From contig CM067322.1 in NCBI GenBank assembly GCA_034231615.1, forward strand, positions 57,230,828-57,294,827: a DNA stretch of 64,000 bases. The letters run 5' to 3'. How positions within the stretch are numbered: the first letter of the stretch is position 1; every line of letters starts with the position of its first letter. The notes under the pieces were generated by a model. The model was given only the letters and a program-made list of their open reading frames with translations, was not told the DNA's origin and ran no database searches. This DNA is from Meghimatium bilineatum (taxonomy: Eukaryota > Mollusca > Gastropoda > Stylommatophora > Philomycidae). A program made the position numbers and the translations under genes. Positions 45,330 through 56,165 of this stretch are shown one piece after another.

Positions 45330-46430
45330 ATGCTTAAAATAGAGAATATTGGGAGACCTATTACATTGAAGTATAAAATAGAGAATATTGGGAGATCTAT
45401 TACATTGAAGTATAAAATAGAGAATATTGGGAGACCTATTACATTGAAGTATAAAATAGAGAATATTGGGAGACCTATTACATTGAAGTATAAAATAGAG
45501 AATATTGGGAGACCTATTACATTGAAGTATAAAATAGAGAATATAGGAAGATCTATTACATTGAAGTATAAAATAGAGAGTATTGGGAGATCTATTACAT
45601 TGAAGTATAAAATAGAGAATATTGGGAGATATATCACAGCTAAACTGAAAGGTAGACAATATTGGGAGATCTATTACAGCTGAGTTGAACAAATGGAGAA
45701 TATTTTGAGATATATTTGAGCTGAATTGAAGAATAGAGAAGATTAGGAGATATGTCTCAGCTGTACTGAAAAGTAGAGAACATTGATCTATCACAGCTAA
45801 ATTGAAAAGTAGAAAATAGTGGGAGATCTATTACAGCTAAATTGAAAAGTAGAAAATTTTGGGAGATTTATTACAGAAAAATTGAAATGTAGAAAATATT
45901 GGGAGATCTATTACAGCTAAATTGAAAAGTAGAATATATTGGGAGATCAATTACAGCTGTACTGAAAAGTAGAGAATATTGGGAGATCTATTACAGCTGA
46001 ACTGAATAATGGAGAATATTGGGAGATCTATTATAGCGGAACTGAATAATGGAGAATATTGGGAGATCTATTACAGCTGAACTGAATAATGGAGAATATT
46101 GGGAGATCTATTATAGCTGAACTGAATAATGGAGAATATTGGGAGATCTATTACAGCTGAACTGAATAATGGAGAATATTGGGAGATCTATTATAGCTGA
46201 ACTGAATAATGGAGAATATTGGGAGATCTATTACAGCTGAACTGAATAATGGAGAATATTGGGAGATCTATTATAGCTGAACTGAATAATGGAGAATATT
46301 GGGAGATCTATTACAGCTGAACTGAATAATGGAGAATATTGGGAGATCTATTATAGCTGAACTGAATGATGAAGAATATTGGGAGATCTATTACAGCTGA
46401 ACTGAATGATGAAGAATATTGGGAGATATT
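45330..46430. repeat. Minisatellite, 39-40-bp units, with an alternating 80-bp dimer
   Basis: The first block (45335-45650) has 39-base units GAATATTGGGAGACCTATTA plus CATTGAAGTATAAAATAGA, keeping frames open. After variable units, the last block (45990-46430) has 40-base units GGAGAATATTGGGAGATCTA plus TTACAGCTGAACTGAATAAT. TTACAGC and TTATAGC versions strictly alternate there, a two-unit higher-order repeat of 80 bases. Confidence 0.94.
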
Positions 46431-47439
46431 CAAAGATAAATAACAAACAAATATACGTGAAAGTATTTATATTACCTAGAAATCAGGGCAACCAAAAAAT
46501 ACTGGGGCCAAATCGCTCAGATACCCATCTTAAGTCATTCACTCTTCAACCTTTTCAACCCCTGGAAATTGTTATTTATAGATAATTATAAAAACCGTTC
46601 AGTTGACATTGTGACAATTCCAGAATATACTGAGGCACATATCTCGGCAATAGAAATCCGTTAATATTCAGCTAAATCGACATAATTATTTCTTGTATAT
46701 ACCATAATCCCCTGGAAGTACAGGCTTTAGTATCGCGATGATCCCTTTATCCCTTTATCTATCAGCAGGTAGCTCTATGTTTGAGTATGTATACTATAAT
46801 TCTGGTGCTTGATTGCAGTTCATAACTGTTTTGATACGTTCTTCTAAACAAAGCGCAATGCGGTAGGTAATAAAAAACAAAACATTCTTTGTTTTGTAAA
46901 CAATTTTTAACAGGGGGGCAGTTTTTAATTGTGTACAAGTGATTTGCAGTATTGTAACAAGGTTAGTAGAATTACACGACGATGGGACAGACGTAATGCC
47001 ACACCAGGCTTGGGCGAGCCTGTAATGTGACAGGTAACGGAATTTAATTTCTCACGTGACAGGTGATTGGCAGCCGTGAAATGCGTATTGTGTATGTAGA
47101 TACACGCTGTCACGTAACAACTGGGAATCCTCCATGTGTATTTCTTACAAATATTAGTGGTGTCCGCCTGTAGGTGTTATCACGTAACGACATGGAAACA
47201 TTTATGTATACCTGTGACAGAAATGTTACCTATGTCGATGCATATTATCTTGTAATAATATCATAATCTACTGTACTCCGAGTGCCGTCAAAAAGCCTGT
47301 GTGTTTGAGGGGACCAGGATCGGATCACATAACGGTTTTTTAAACATTGTTTAGCACATAGAAAGCCTCCTTGCACTTCTCCACAGGAAAACATGCACTA
47401 ACGAAAGTTTACCACAGACCGTAGAAATCAGATCTAATT
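46431..47439. other. Interval without recognised genes
   Basis: No coding or repeat signal recognised beyond short direct words (GTCACGTAACAA and ATCACGTAACGA near 47110 and 47178). Confidence 0.4.
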
Positions 47440-47950
47440 AATATTGACTATAGTCAATATAATAACTAACAACCACGTCAATATCATAATTAGCATTCAA
47501 ATACATATCATAACTAGCAACCACGTCAGTATCATAACTAGTAGTCAAATAAATATTATAACTAGTAGTCAAGTCAATATCATAACTAGTAGTCAAATAA
47601 ATATCATAACTTGTAGTCAAGTCAATATCATAACTAGTAGTCAAATAAATATCATAACTAGTAGTCAAGTCAATATCATAACTAGTAGTCAAATAAATAT
47701 CATAACTTGTAGTCAAGTCAATATCATAACTAGTAGTCAAATAAATATCATAATTAGTAGTCAGCCAATATCATAATTAACAGTCAAGTCAATTTCATAA
47801 ATGGTAGTCAAATAAATATCATAACTAGTAGTCAAGCCAATATCATAATTAGCAGTCAAGTCAATATCATAACTAGTAGTCAAATAAATATCATAACTAG
47901 TAGTGAAGTCAATATCATAACTAGCAGTCACGTCAATATGATATATAGCA
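47440..47950. repeat. Minisatellite, 24-bp unit in 48-bp dimers
   Basis: Alternating AGTCAAATAAATATCATAAC and AGTCAAGTCAATATCATAAC, each followed by TAGT, giving an ACTAGT palindrome in nearly every unit. About 21 units. The minus strand stays open with an eight-residue TTSYDIYL-like repeat; an artefact. Confidence 0.95.
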
Positions 47951-48232
47951 GCCAAGCTCGTAGAGAGTTGGGTGATGGTCATTTGAAGGGTCATTCCCCG
48001 TCCCAAATTTCCTAAGAATATAGTACACGACATTTTGCTAAAAAACACGTTTTGTAACCTTCTCCCCAACACCCCCCTCCCCTCCATCGTTTTCTCTCCA
48101 AAAAAGATCATCAAGATGCTCACACAAGAGAAATTATCATTTTTAAGGTTATCATTATTCCCTTCTTCATCACAAAAGTCATGTCAATTGACATGTTAGC
48201 AGCAAAACAAAGATACTCTTAAAGTAACTCAG

Positions 48233-48595
48233 ATCACGAAGAACATTCTAAATGGCTATTCTACAACAACATTCAAAAGTTATGAATCACGAAGCACATT
48301 CTAAATGGCTATTCTACAACAACATTCAAAAGTTATGAATCACGAAGAACATTCTAAATGGCTATTCTACAACAACATTCAAAAGTTATGAATCACGAAG
48401 AACATTCTAAATGGCTATTCTACAACAACATTCAAAAGTTATGAATCACGAAGCACATTCTACATGGCTATGCTACAACAACATTCAAAAGTTATGAATC
48501 ACGAAGAACATTCTAAATGGCTATGCTATAATACATTCAGAAGGTGCAAATCATAAAGAACATTCTAAATGGCTATGCCATAGCCAATTAAGAAG
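48233..48595. repeat. Minisatellite, 53-bp unit, about 6.5 copies
   Basis: ATCACGAAGAACATTCTAAA, TGGCTATTCTACAACAACAT and TCAAAAGTTATGA repeat from 48233 and 48286 on. The final copies are diverged. Confidence 0.94.
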
Positions 48596-50454
48596 TTTCC
48601 CAATATATTATAAGTACATATCTGCCAAAACCGAATAAAGATTCTTCCAACTGGTCGCTCCGATGTTGTGGCCTTGGCTGATCCAAGATTTGAATTTACT
48701 TCATTTACTTTCCATGCCAATGTTCAAATTCTAGAGTACTATGCGGGAACGATATAAATTATTCTTATTATATATTTTTTTGCTGTTGACTTGTATTTTA
48801 TTTTTCCTCGTTTCACTTTGAGATTCTAAGTTAAGCAACGTGAAAACGAACTAAAATCAATACTTGTGAGCAGTATTCAGTTCCCGGCGCAGTTGATACA
48901 ACCTGTGGAATATATGTACATGGACCTTCTGAAATTAAATTCGTAAATTCGAAATCGCGACATGATCTATAAAGTATTTTACACCCGACACTTTTATTAA
49001 ATTTACTTGTAACGTCAGACAAGTATGAAGAAAAGATATGAAGAAAAGATTCGATATTTTCTAGATTTTCCGTTCCTGGAACCAATCTTCCGCTTTGTTT
49101 CTCTACTTCTCGCTATCTCAGTCTCTATCACTCTTTCTGTCAGTCTCTCTCTCTCTTTCTCTCTCTCCGTTATTTGATGAAACGAGGCTCGATGAGCGGA
49201 AGTTATGTATCAAAACAAACGTTTCAAAACTCCTTTACGAAGTAAAATGTAACTCATCAAGGGAGTGCTAAAAGATCATCTTCATTGCTTCTTCGAACTA
49301 TAACCATCTTGGCACGACTGAAACGACAAAGATAAGTTGCTGCTACTTCATAACATCAATGGTCATCTAGTATAAGCGTATCGTGTCAGAGTCAGCTGGT
49401 GGTTGAAACGTGAATATCTTATTGCTGGTATCCAGTCTGTGAAGAAATCGGTGAGGGTTCCAGGAATGTGAAATTTGAACTTGAGATTTGAGCAAGACTT
49501 GCAGTAAAGACCTCTGTACAGAAAGTAAACAGGCCTTTATTTGTTACGTTTTTGATTATCGTCGTGATGTTCACCGGTCACTATTTATATTCTTGGAGTC
49601 GCATGCCAAAAAAAAAAATGGTCACACCGACCAACGAAATCAAAGAAATAATAAAAAATCAGCCTTTCATGTCATGTTTACTTCCTGTACACAGGTATTT
49701 TCTGACGCCTTGTCATGTTTTTAGTATGGTTAACGATTATTTTGTTTAATTGTCACTTCTCCTAGCAGCGATTGTGTGATATGGAGAAAGTACAACTAAT
49801 TTTGACAACACCAATTCATGTTTAATTTATGTTAAACTGATATTTATAAAAGGATGGATAGTTCTATTTATTATTAAAAAAATGTGTTGCCGTATTGTAT
49901 TGTTACAAATTTATACAGTTTGTCCTTGATGTCTAACATTTTCTTGGTCTTAATCTAGCTAAGTACCCAAATTCTTACATAGGGACATCATGATGTTAAT
50001 TGGTTAGAATTCACTCTCGTTAGATGCTCAGACCCATTTCTTGGATATACAGAAGACTTCAGCAGCAACGATAGCAGTATAGGAGACGTGTTCACTAAAA
50101 TGTAAACATGAACTAGTCTCCGATTTGCGTGAAATCTATTGGTTGGCTCTGACTATTTTTGGCATGCGACTTCTAGAATCTAAATAGTGACAATTAAAAG
50201 TTCAACAATAATAGAAAACGTAACAAACATTAATTAAACATTAGAATGGGTCATCATTTATTTAGCTAGTGATATGTATTGTCGAGAGCTACATTTCAAC
50301 TCTCCGCAATGCTTCAAGAAGAAGCCTCTTACTCAGTGGGGTCTGAATACATGTAGAAGGCACAATCATCCATTTTGTATGGAGATATCCAATCACATGA
50401 AAGCCAGCAACAAGGCAATGCTTGCCACTTTTGGGCACAAAGTCTACATGGCTG
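48596..50454. other. Interval without recognised genes
   Basis: Contains a (CT)n run at 49145-49170. Short frames at 48831 (minus), 49488 and 49552 were examined. None shows a family motif or a clear pair of splice sites. Confidence 0.4.
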
Positions 50455-50570
50455 CATGGTAGGTAGTTAATACGTTTACCTCTCTATTGGAGAGGTGGGT
50501 TCCTTTCAACCAGCGGACAACAAAGTTCAATTAGGTTATATCAGGACGCACTACGATAAAATATTAGAGG
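50455..50570 (+). mobile_element. Possible tRNA-like SINE head
   Basis: GGTAGGTAGTTAATACG, then CCTCTCTATTGGAGAGG, a perfect anticodon-arm-like hairpin (5-bp stem with 7-base loop, T at the U33 position), then GTGGGTTCCTTTCAACC, which approximates a T-arm/B-box. The T-stem does not pair, so it is not a functional tRNA. It may be the head of a SINE whose body follows. Confidence 0.35.
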
Positions 50571-51249
50571 TAACAAAGACTAACGCAATACTGCATGACT
50601 TCGACACGGCCAATATATAGGGTCACACAATACGTCCCGGTTTGACATGGATTGTCCCGGTTTTGAAACGATGTCGCGTGCGGTTTGTAATTGTGTCCCG
50701 GTTTCTATCAGATTATTTAAAAAAAATTACACTTGCATATTTTAATGTTTTAATCCACGCACACAGTGACGCTGCTTGAAAGACAGTGAATAGGGGTGTG
50801 GCTAATCCAAATATATAGACCAATAAGCTCAGTGGTCACATAACGTTTTCTGTGGACTTCACCATCGTATGTGATTGTCAGAAGTTCAAGGTCAAGAATC
50901 TTATAGTAAAATAAATTGTGAATAAATATGACCTGTGTGTCTTGACGCAATTAAAAATCAGAAATTTTTTAGAAAGGGTGTTTCTTATGAAACATAAATT
51001 GAAATTACTTGTACTTTAATAGCATAATTATTTACAATAAAAATAATTTTTATTGGGATATACACTTTACAATATTTGACAGGCGTGTACAGTCAACAAT
51101 GGATAACATACTGCATAGCTGTTCGGGACAGTAGTCGTGTGGTTGTTGTTCCAGTGTTCTAAATAAATTTCAGTTTACACTTAAAAGTCGCCCGTATGGC
51201 AACCGAGATCTAAACTTCTGGTTCAGGGTCAAAATAATAGGGCCACTGT
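50571..51249. other. Interval without recognised genes
   Basis: GTCCCGGTTT words repeat three times at 50634-50703, a local low-copy repeat. Otherwise nothing recognised. Confidence 0.4.
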
Positions 51250-51770
51250 CTTATTTTAAGGCATGTCGCAAGAGGCGTCTAGGGAAAGTTGGGAGATGAA
51301 ATGACAACCTGTCATTTGTGAAAAAATTAATGCCACATATTTTGTCTACTTTTGTATTTTATCAAACAATCCACTTGGCTGACGAAGAGATGTTGGCCAG
51401 CGGACATTGCACATTTGTCCTGTCGTGGTAGACTCCTAGGTGACGGGGAATATTAAATGTGCGATCACTGCAGATGGGTCAACAAATCTGACAGAAGCTG
51501 ATGAGATTTGGCCCAGAAGTATGAGGAGATTTGACAATGTGCTCTTGGCAGAATGTGGCAATCCTGGGATACTGGCGCAATGGAATGCCTCCCTTTGGGG
51601 ACTAAACATGCACCCATAAACTCCCATTACACAACCATGTCTATGAGACAACCTTATATGTGTCCGGGTGTCGCCTCAGTTACACATCTGAGAAAAACCC
51701 ATGCTTTTGTCAGAAGGGATATCTACTGTCAGGCACTTCCCAATCACAGCTAAAGGGATTATCTCATTAC
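51250..51770 (+). repeat. Dispersed repeat family D, copy 2
   Basis: Partner of 2540-3000. It begins GGCATGTCGCAAGAGGCGTC, a stretch also resembling the CATGTCGTAAGAGGCGACTA word of family A. It continues with AAAGTTGGGAGATG, CTCCTAGGTGACGGGGAAT and CACTGCAGATGGGTC. No conserved frame. Confidence 0.65.
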
Positions 51771-52129
51771 ATTAAAAAAGTACAGTCAAAAAACATTTAG
51801 AGCAGTTAGTCAGTTAGTGAGGTAATCATAAACAGTCGTATATATTCGATCTAATATCTATATACATTTATTACACGTACCAAGACGTAGTAAAAGCAAC
51901 TAGATGTAAATATAAAATATTCAAAGTGGCAACACAACTCTGTTCCTGTTGTCCAGGTTTCCACCTCTCTTCTTACTTATTGATAATCTTGGATTAAAAG
52001 AAGTAAAAATTATTGTACCCTACCAGTACACACATTAAAATATATCTAAATAATAAATACACAGCTTCATCGGGAATTACCACTGGGTATTCGGTGTGGC
52101 ATATCCATGCTCTTGTGCCAAGATTTGTA
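51771..52129. other. Interval without recognised genes
   Basis: AT-rich; nothing supported. Confidence 0.4.
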
Positions 52130-52405
52130 TGTGTAAGTAAAAAAAAGAAAAGTAAAGTAATCCAGAGCATTTATTAATGCCGTAGAGGTGTGAGATGTTA
52201 GCGATCTCACATTTCAGAGGCTCTGCAAATGAGGGCGGTAGCCATCTCCTCTCCCTCGCAGTCTGTACTTCCCGGATTAATCCGGTACCCATTTAAGGCT
52301 GGGTCGATCCGGGAGCCGTTGTGATCTTAAAAACATTTCCGCCTCAACTGCGGAATGAACCCAGTACCACTCATATGCGACGCCAGTGTGTAAAGTGTGT
52401 ATGTG
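52130..52405 (-). mobile_element. tRNA-derived SINE with conserved body
   Basis: The minus strand contains CTGGCGTCGCATATGAGTGG (A-box-like TGGC...GAGTGG), then ACTGGGTTCATTCCGCAG (B-box GGTTCATTCC). The body follows: CAGCCTTAAATGGGTACCGG, GGGAGAGGAGATGGCTACCG, CCCTCATTTGCAGAGCC and CTAACATCTCACACC. The tail near 52145 is T-rich on minus. I recall similar bodies in mollusc genomes, but this was not searched. Only copy in the window. Confidence 0.6.
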
Positions 52406-52717
52406 TAAAGAAGAGATCGAATCACAGATGACTAACTGCTTATTGTGCAGTGACTATAATCTTAACATAAAAAATCTCAATGAGCACAGTATCCATTATT
52501 ATATTATAAAATATATGAGATATGGATTAGTTGTACGTACAATATATCTAAGATAATAAAGTGAAAACAAGTAACATGCAATTATATGTACAAGTTGTAA
52601 TAACTGGATAACTTAACATATTTACGACAATGAATGTGCAGACTAGTACCGTTCCTTGTTTGAAAGTGAGCGCTGACTCATGAGTCGCTAAGTCTGACAA
52701 ATATCGGGAGATCCCTT
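52406..52717. other. Interval without recognised genes
   Basis: AT-rich. If the candidate exon at 52718-52906 is real, this would be its 3' UTR. AATAAA on minus occurs only near 52170, inside the SINE. Confidence 0.35.
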
Positions 52718-52906
52718 TCATCTTTCAATCATTTCTTTGTCACAGACCAGGTCGTTGTGTGGTGTAGAGATCGTCCCTAATAAATCAGTTTTAAGCATGC
52801 CAGAACCTACTCTCTTAAGAGATTTGCTGTAATAAATAGAATCTAATGTCAGGGTCGGATTAGAACCGTCAAGGGATTGGCGTCTTTGGTTACAAAGAAA
52901 AGACAT
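52718..52906 (-). CDS. Candidate 3'-terminal exon of an unrecognised host gene
   Basis: The minus strand is open for 62 codons: MSFLCNQRRQSLDGSN, PTLTLDSIYYSKSLKRV, GSGMLKTDLLGTISTP and HNDLVCDKEMIER, then TGA. Directly before the first codon stands ACACACACAATTCAG, an acceptable splice acceptor. Residue composition is balanced and polar with Ser/Lys/Arg-rich stretches, like a cytoplasmic tail, and unlike the low-complexity frames around it. No family recognised, no partner exon found, and the reading phase is assumed. It could be chance or an unknown repeat. Confidence 0.35.
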   Translation of the reverse strand: MSFLCNQRRQSLDGSNPTLTLDSIYYSKSLKRVGSGMLKTDLLGTISTPHNDLVCDKEMIER

Positions 52907-53043
52907 CTGAATTGTGTGTGTGTGTTGATTTTAATAACAGTTTTCAATAATTAAAAAAAAACTACACAGCCAGTACAACTTTATTTTGTTACAATTTAAT
53001 ATTTATAAAAATTGCTAGAAAACGAACAAAGGAAGATAAACGA

Positions 53044-53110
53044 TGGGGGCTGTCCATAATTCCGGGCTCCCTCACAGCGTCAACAACTGTCAAACATTCA
53101 GGGATACCGT
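53044..53110 (-). mobile_element. TIR element family P, truncated
   Basis: GGGGGCTGTCCATAATTCCG, then GTCAACAACTGTCAAACATT and CAGGGATA match the inverted right end of family P with an internal change. Only about 65 bases remain. Confidence 0.5.
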
Positions 53111-53179
53111 GTATTGTTATGTGATATACCCCCATATATCATTACACTATCTCTATCTATATTTTTTATTGTCTTTTCT

Positions 53180-53530
53180 CTGCTTGAGCTGTTAGGCGTC
53201 GCAGTGTTTGATTGGAGATTGCTTTTTCAGCTTCGTTATAGCTTGATATGTAATAATATTATGATATCTAACATAGCTGGTAAATTTATTCAATTCACCT
53301 TCTTCTTGGTCTTCCTTTGCCTCTTGCTGTTTTCATTTTCATGTTGTATTCTTTCTGCTGGCCATGGGTTCATTTTCATTAAATGGCCAAGCCATTTCAG
53401 TCAGTTTTTAAAAATGTATTTGATGACAGACTTCGTTCCTGCAGTTCTTGTATTCTCTTCATTTCACAACCGACCTTTTCTTGTTCTGTTTGCTGGTTTT
53501 CATAGACTTCTCATTTTCCACGTAGTAAGT
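53180..53530 (-). mobile_element. LINE RT C-terminal fragment
   Basis: The minus strand, in mixed frames, gives VGCEMKRIQE, GTKSVIKYIFKN, LKWLGHLMKMNP and ARGKGRPRRR, the post-RT tail of a LINE. The + strand 150-codon open frame across it is hydrophobic (F, L, V) and is the antisense shadow, not a membrane protein. Confidence 0.75.
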
Positions 53531-53689
53531 TTTCTCTTTTGTTCTTTAGTTAGTGCTCATGTCTGATATAGATGACGCAATGTTAGTATGAAAATTTAAT
53601 TTTTGATGTGCGGTATGAATTAAAATCAGGGGCAAACATCTGTTGGGAAAGGGCGCTATTTCAGCGCATTAAAATGAAAAAAATTCCAT

Positions 53690-53965
53690 TAATAATAATA
53701 GAATAAGACCCATAACGCATTAGGGGTGTAGGGTTGTAAGGAAAGGGGGGGGGAGGGGCACACTTGAGACATCAACACAAAAATCCGCCCAAACACCTCT
53801 ATCATCAGCCATTCAGAGGAATGTAACAAAGTTATGCCCAGGCCATCCCTTGATGTTATCAATCCAAGATTTTCTTTGACCGCCTCTTCTCCTTTTACCG
53901 TCGAATGTTCCTTGCAAAATAATTTTAGAAAGTGAGCCATGTCTCTTTTACATGTCGAAACCAAA
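53690..53965 (-). mobile_element. LINE 3' end (RHxSLSK family)
   Basis: The minus strand reads KRHGSLSKIILQGTFDGKRR, RGGQRKSWIDNIKGW, then RGVWADFCVDVSSV. These are the last residues of the LINE family also seen at 10925-11389 and 38225. A frameshift lies near 53930, and a G-run at 53738 follows. 5'-truncated. Confidence 0.8.
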
Positions 53966-54049
53966 CAAGTTTACGCCAACTCACTACTGCTAATAGTGGT
54001 TATTGATAACCAGCAAGTATGTTTGCAAATAAGCTATTGCACACAACCA

Positions 54050-54205
54050 GAGTGTGTCTGCATGTGTCGGACCACTTGCGCAAATGAACGGCAACACAAC
54101 GCATTTCAGTTCTCTGGACTACATCCTGCTGGAATTCTAGTAGGACCATTGCTTCACTGCACGAGAGATCCAGCGGGAGTTTGAGAACGAAATCCAAAAA
54201 TTCCG
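54050..54205 (+). mobile_element. SINE-like family B copy
   Basis: CATGTGTCGGACCACTTGCG, CGGCAACACAACGCATTTCA, CTCTGGACTACATCCTGCTG, TAGTAGGACCATTGC, GAGATCCAGCGGGAGTTTGA and GAACGAAATCC. Nearly full-length relative to 55852. Confidence 0.8.
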
Positions 54206-54359
54206 ACTGCAGGTTCTCGGAATTTAAAAACATGTCTTAAGTTACTCTGTAAAGATTATGATTGTGTGTTTTAACTTTGCCTTTTTTATACGTGTATATT
54301 GTTTACTCCCAGAACTTCCGGGCCAAGATAACGAGAGAGAACGTGTGTTTTCATAAGGT

Positions 54360-54860
54360 CATAGATAATCGAATGTACCTCCTGAAAGCAGCGGCAGACT
54401 ATAGGAGTATTGTGTCAAAAATGTCTTTATGGATGTGATGATGTGCAGCAGACTGCGAAGTCGAGATCACGAGGAAAACAGCAATAGCGATGTCCAAATT
54501 AAAAGTACTTTAAAAAACAATTTACCGTGGCACGGTGCAAATACTGAAACTAAGATATGTTTGTTACTTACATGTGTGTTACCAGTGGCGACCTACGGCT
54601 GCAAAATACGGACAATATATAAAACTACAGCCAAGAGAATTGAGGTTGTCTAAATGAAGTGCTATAGAAGAGTCCTGAGAATATCATGGACAGCAAGGAA
54701 GACCAATCAAAACGTGCTGAGCAAAATCAACGTCCAAGAAGGCTGACGTATAAACGCCATATTAAGAAGGAAGTTGTATTTTTTCGGCCATGTGAAGAGA
54801 CACGATTGCATGGAAAGAATGTTGTATATTGAGGGGGGGGGGCATTAGAAGAGAGTAGAG
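54360..54860 (+). mobile_element. LINE RT C-terminal fragment
   Basis: The + strand reads CVLPVATYGCKIRTIYKTTA, KRIEV, then (after a stop) MKCYRRVLRISWTARKTNQ, then LRRKLYFFGHVKRHDCMERM. A G-run at 54833 ends the recognisable part. The 74-codon frame at 54429-54653 is part of this element. Same family as 39985. Confidence 0.82.
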
Positions 54861-55264
54861 GCAAAAGTCGACCATGATGTTGTTGGGCAATAATACGTCA
54901 TATGACACATACATTGTTTACTGAAATAAATAAGTATAGAGATTTAGCGGGGGTGTATGAACTACGATAAAAGGGAAGTCTGCTTACGTAAGGTATACTA
55001 AAAGAGGAAGTCGGCTCGTATAATCTATATTTTAGTGGTAGCGTTGTAGCACGTTCAAGTTTAAGAAACACGGAGTTTTGCAACGAGGATAGTTAAGGGA
55101 TTAGTGGAGACACTGTTAAATACTTTGCATGCTCACGCGTGGGAGATTTATGTAGTACAATTATTGAAATGAGGATATACAAATCTAAAAACCCACACAC
55201 ATTTCTTCGTTACATGCTATACAAGGGAATCATATCTACATTCGGCCGTGAAACACAAGACACA

Positions 55265-55790
55265 ACATAATTGCACAGTATGACTTTGAAACGAACACGG
55301 TTGTAGTGTGGTTAGTTGCACAGTATGAGTGTGAAACGAACACAGTTGTGGTGTGGTTAGTGGCAAAGTATGACTTTTAAACGAACACACTTGTGGTGTG
55401 GTTAGTTGCAAAGTATGACTTTGAAACGAACACAATTGTGGTGTGGTTAGTAGCACATTAATGACTTTGAAATGAACATGGTTGTAGTGTTGTTAGTTGC
55501 AAAGTATGACTTTGAAATGAACACAGTTGTGGTGTGGTTAGTTGCAAAATATGATTTTGAAACGAACACAGTTGTCGCCAGTTGCACTTTATGACTAAAA
55601 CGAACACAGTTGCTGTCAGTTGTACTAAAACAAGAACTGAAAAACTTTCAAAAACTAGTAAACTTTAAAAAATAAACAGTTGTCGTCAGTTGTACATGAT
55701 GACTTTGGAACAAACACAGTTTTTGTCGGTTGTACATTATGACGTCGAAACAGAGTTGTGGTCATTTCCACTGTAAGATTTTGAAACAAT
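55265..55790. repeat. Minisatellite, about 45-bp unit, diverging rightward
   Basis: Units of TGCACAGTATGACTTTGAAA, CGAACACAGTTGTGGTGTGG and TTAGT begin at 55272, 55317 and 55361 and continue to about 55620. Diverged copies (GTCAGTTGTACATTATGAC) reach about 55790 after a 50-base interruption. Confidence 0.9.
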
Positions 55791-55851
55791 ACAGATATAA
55801 GAACATTAAGTCTGTTGAAATCAGCGCTGAAAGCAAACATGGCCGACCGAG

Positions 55852-56025
55852 TATGCACCGCCGAAGACGGATGTGTCGGGCCATTGGCGCAAATAAAACG
55901 GCGACACAACGCATTTCCATTCTCTGGACTACATCCTCCTGGAAATCTAATAGGACCATGGTCCTGCTACAAGAGATATCCAGTGGGAGTTTGAGAATGA
56001 ACGCTGAAGAAGAAGAAGAAGTATG
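55852..56025 (+). mobile_element. SINE-like family B, near full length with GAA tail
   Basis: CCGAAGACGGATGTGTCGGG, CCATTGGCGCAAATAAAACG, GCGACACAACGCATTTCC, CTCTGGACTACATCCTCCTG, TAATAGGACCATGGTCCTGC, ATATCCAGTGGGAGTTTGAG and AATGAACGCTG, then (AAG)n. AGGACCATGGTCCT is a perfect palindrome. The frames at 55655-56089 cross it. Confidence 0.85.
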
Positions 56026-56165
56026 CTATCCGAAAGCAATATTCAGGGTCGTCATAATCAAAATGAAGTTACTTTATTTTTTTGGGTAGGGATGGGGGAG
56101 TACATAATTTACGGGTTGGAACGGAACTTTCCCTGTACGCCAAAATGTCCAGTATTAGCATTACT

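Noticed and set aside
53114-53566. 150-codon hydrophobic frame resembling a membrane protein
   Set aside because: The opposite strand carries a recognisable LINE C-terminal tail (LKWLGHLMKM, GKGRPRRR); the hydrophobic frame is its antisense.
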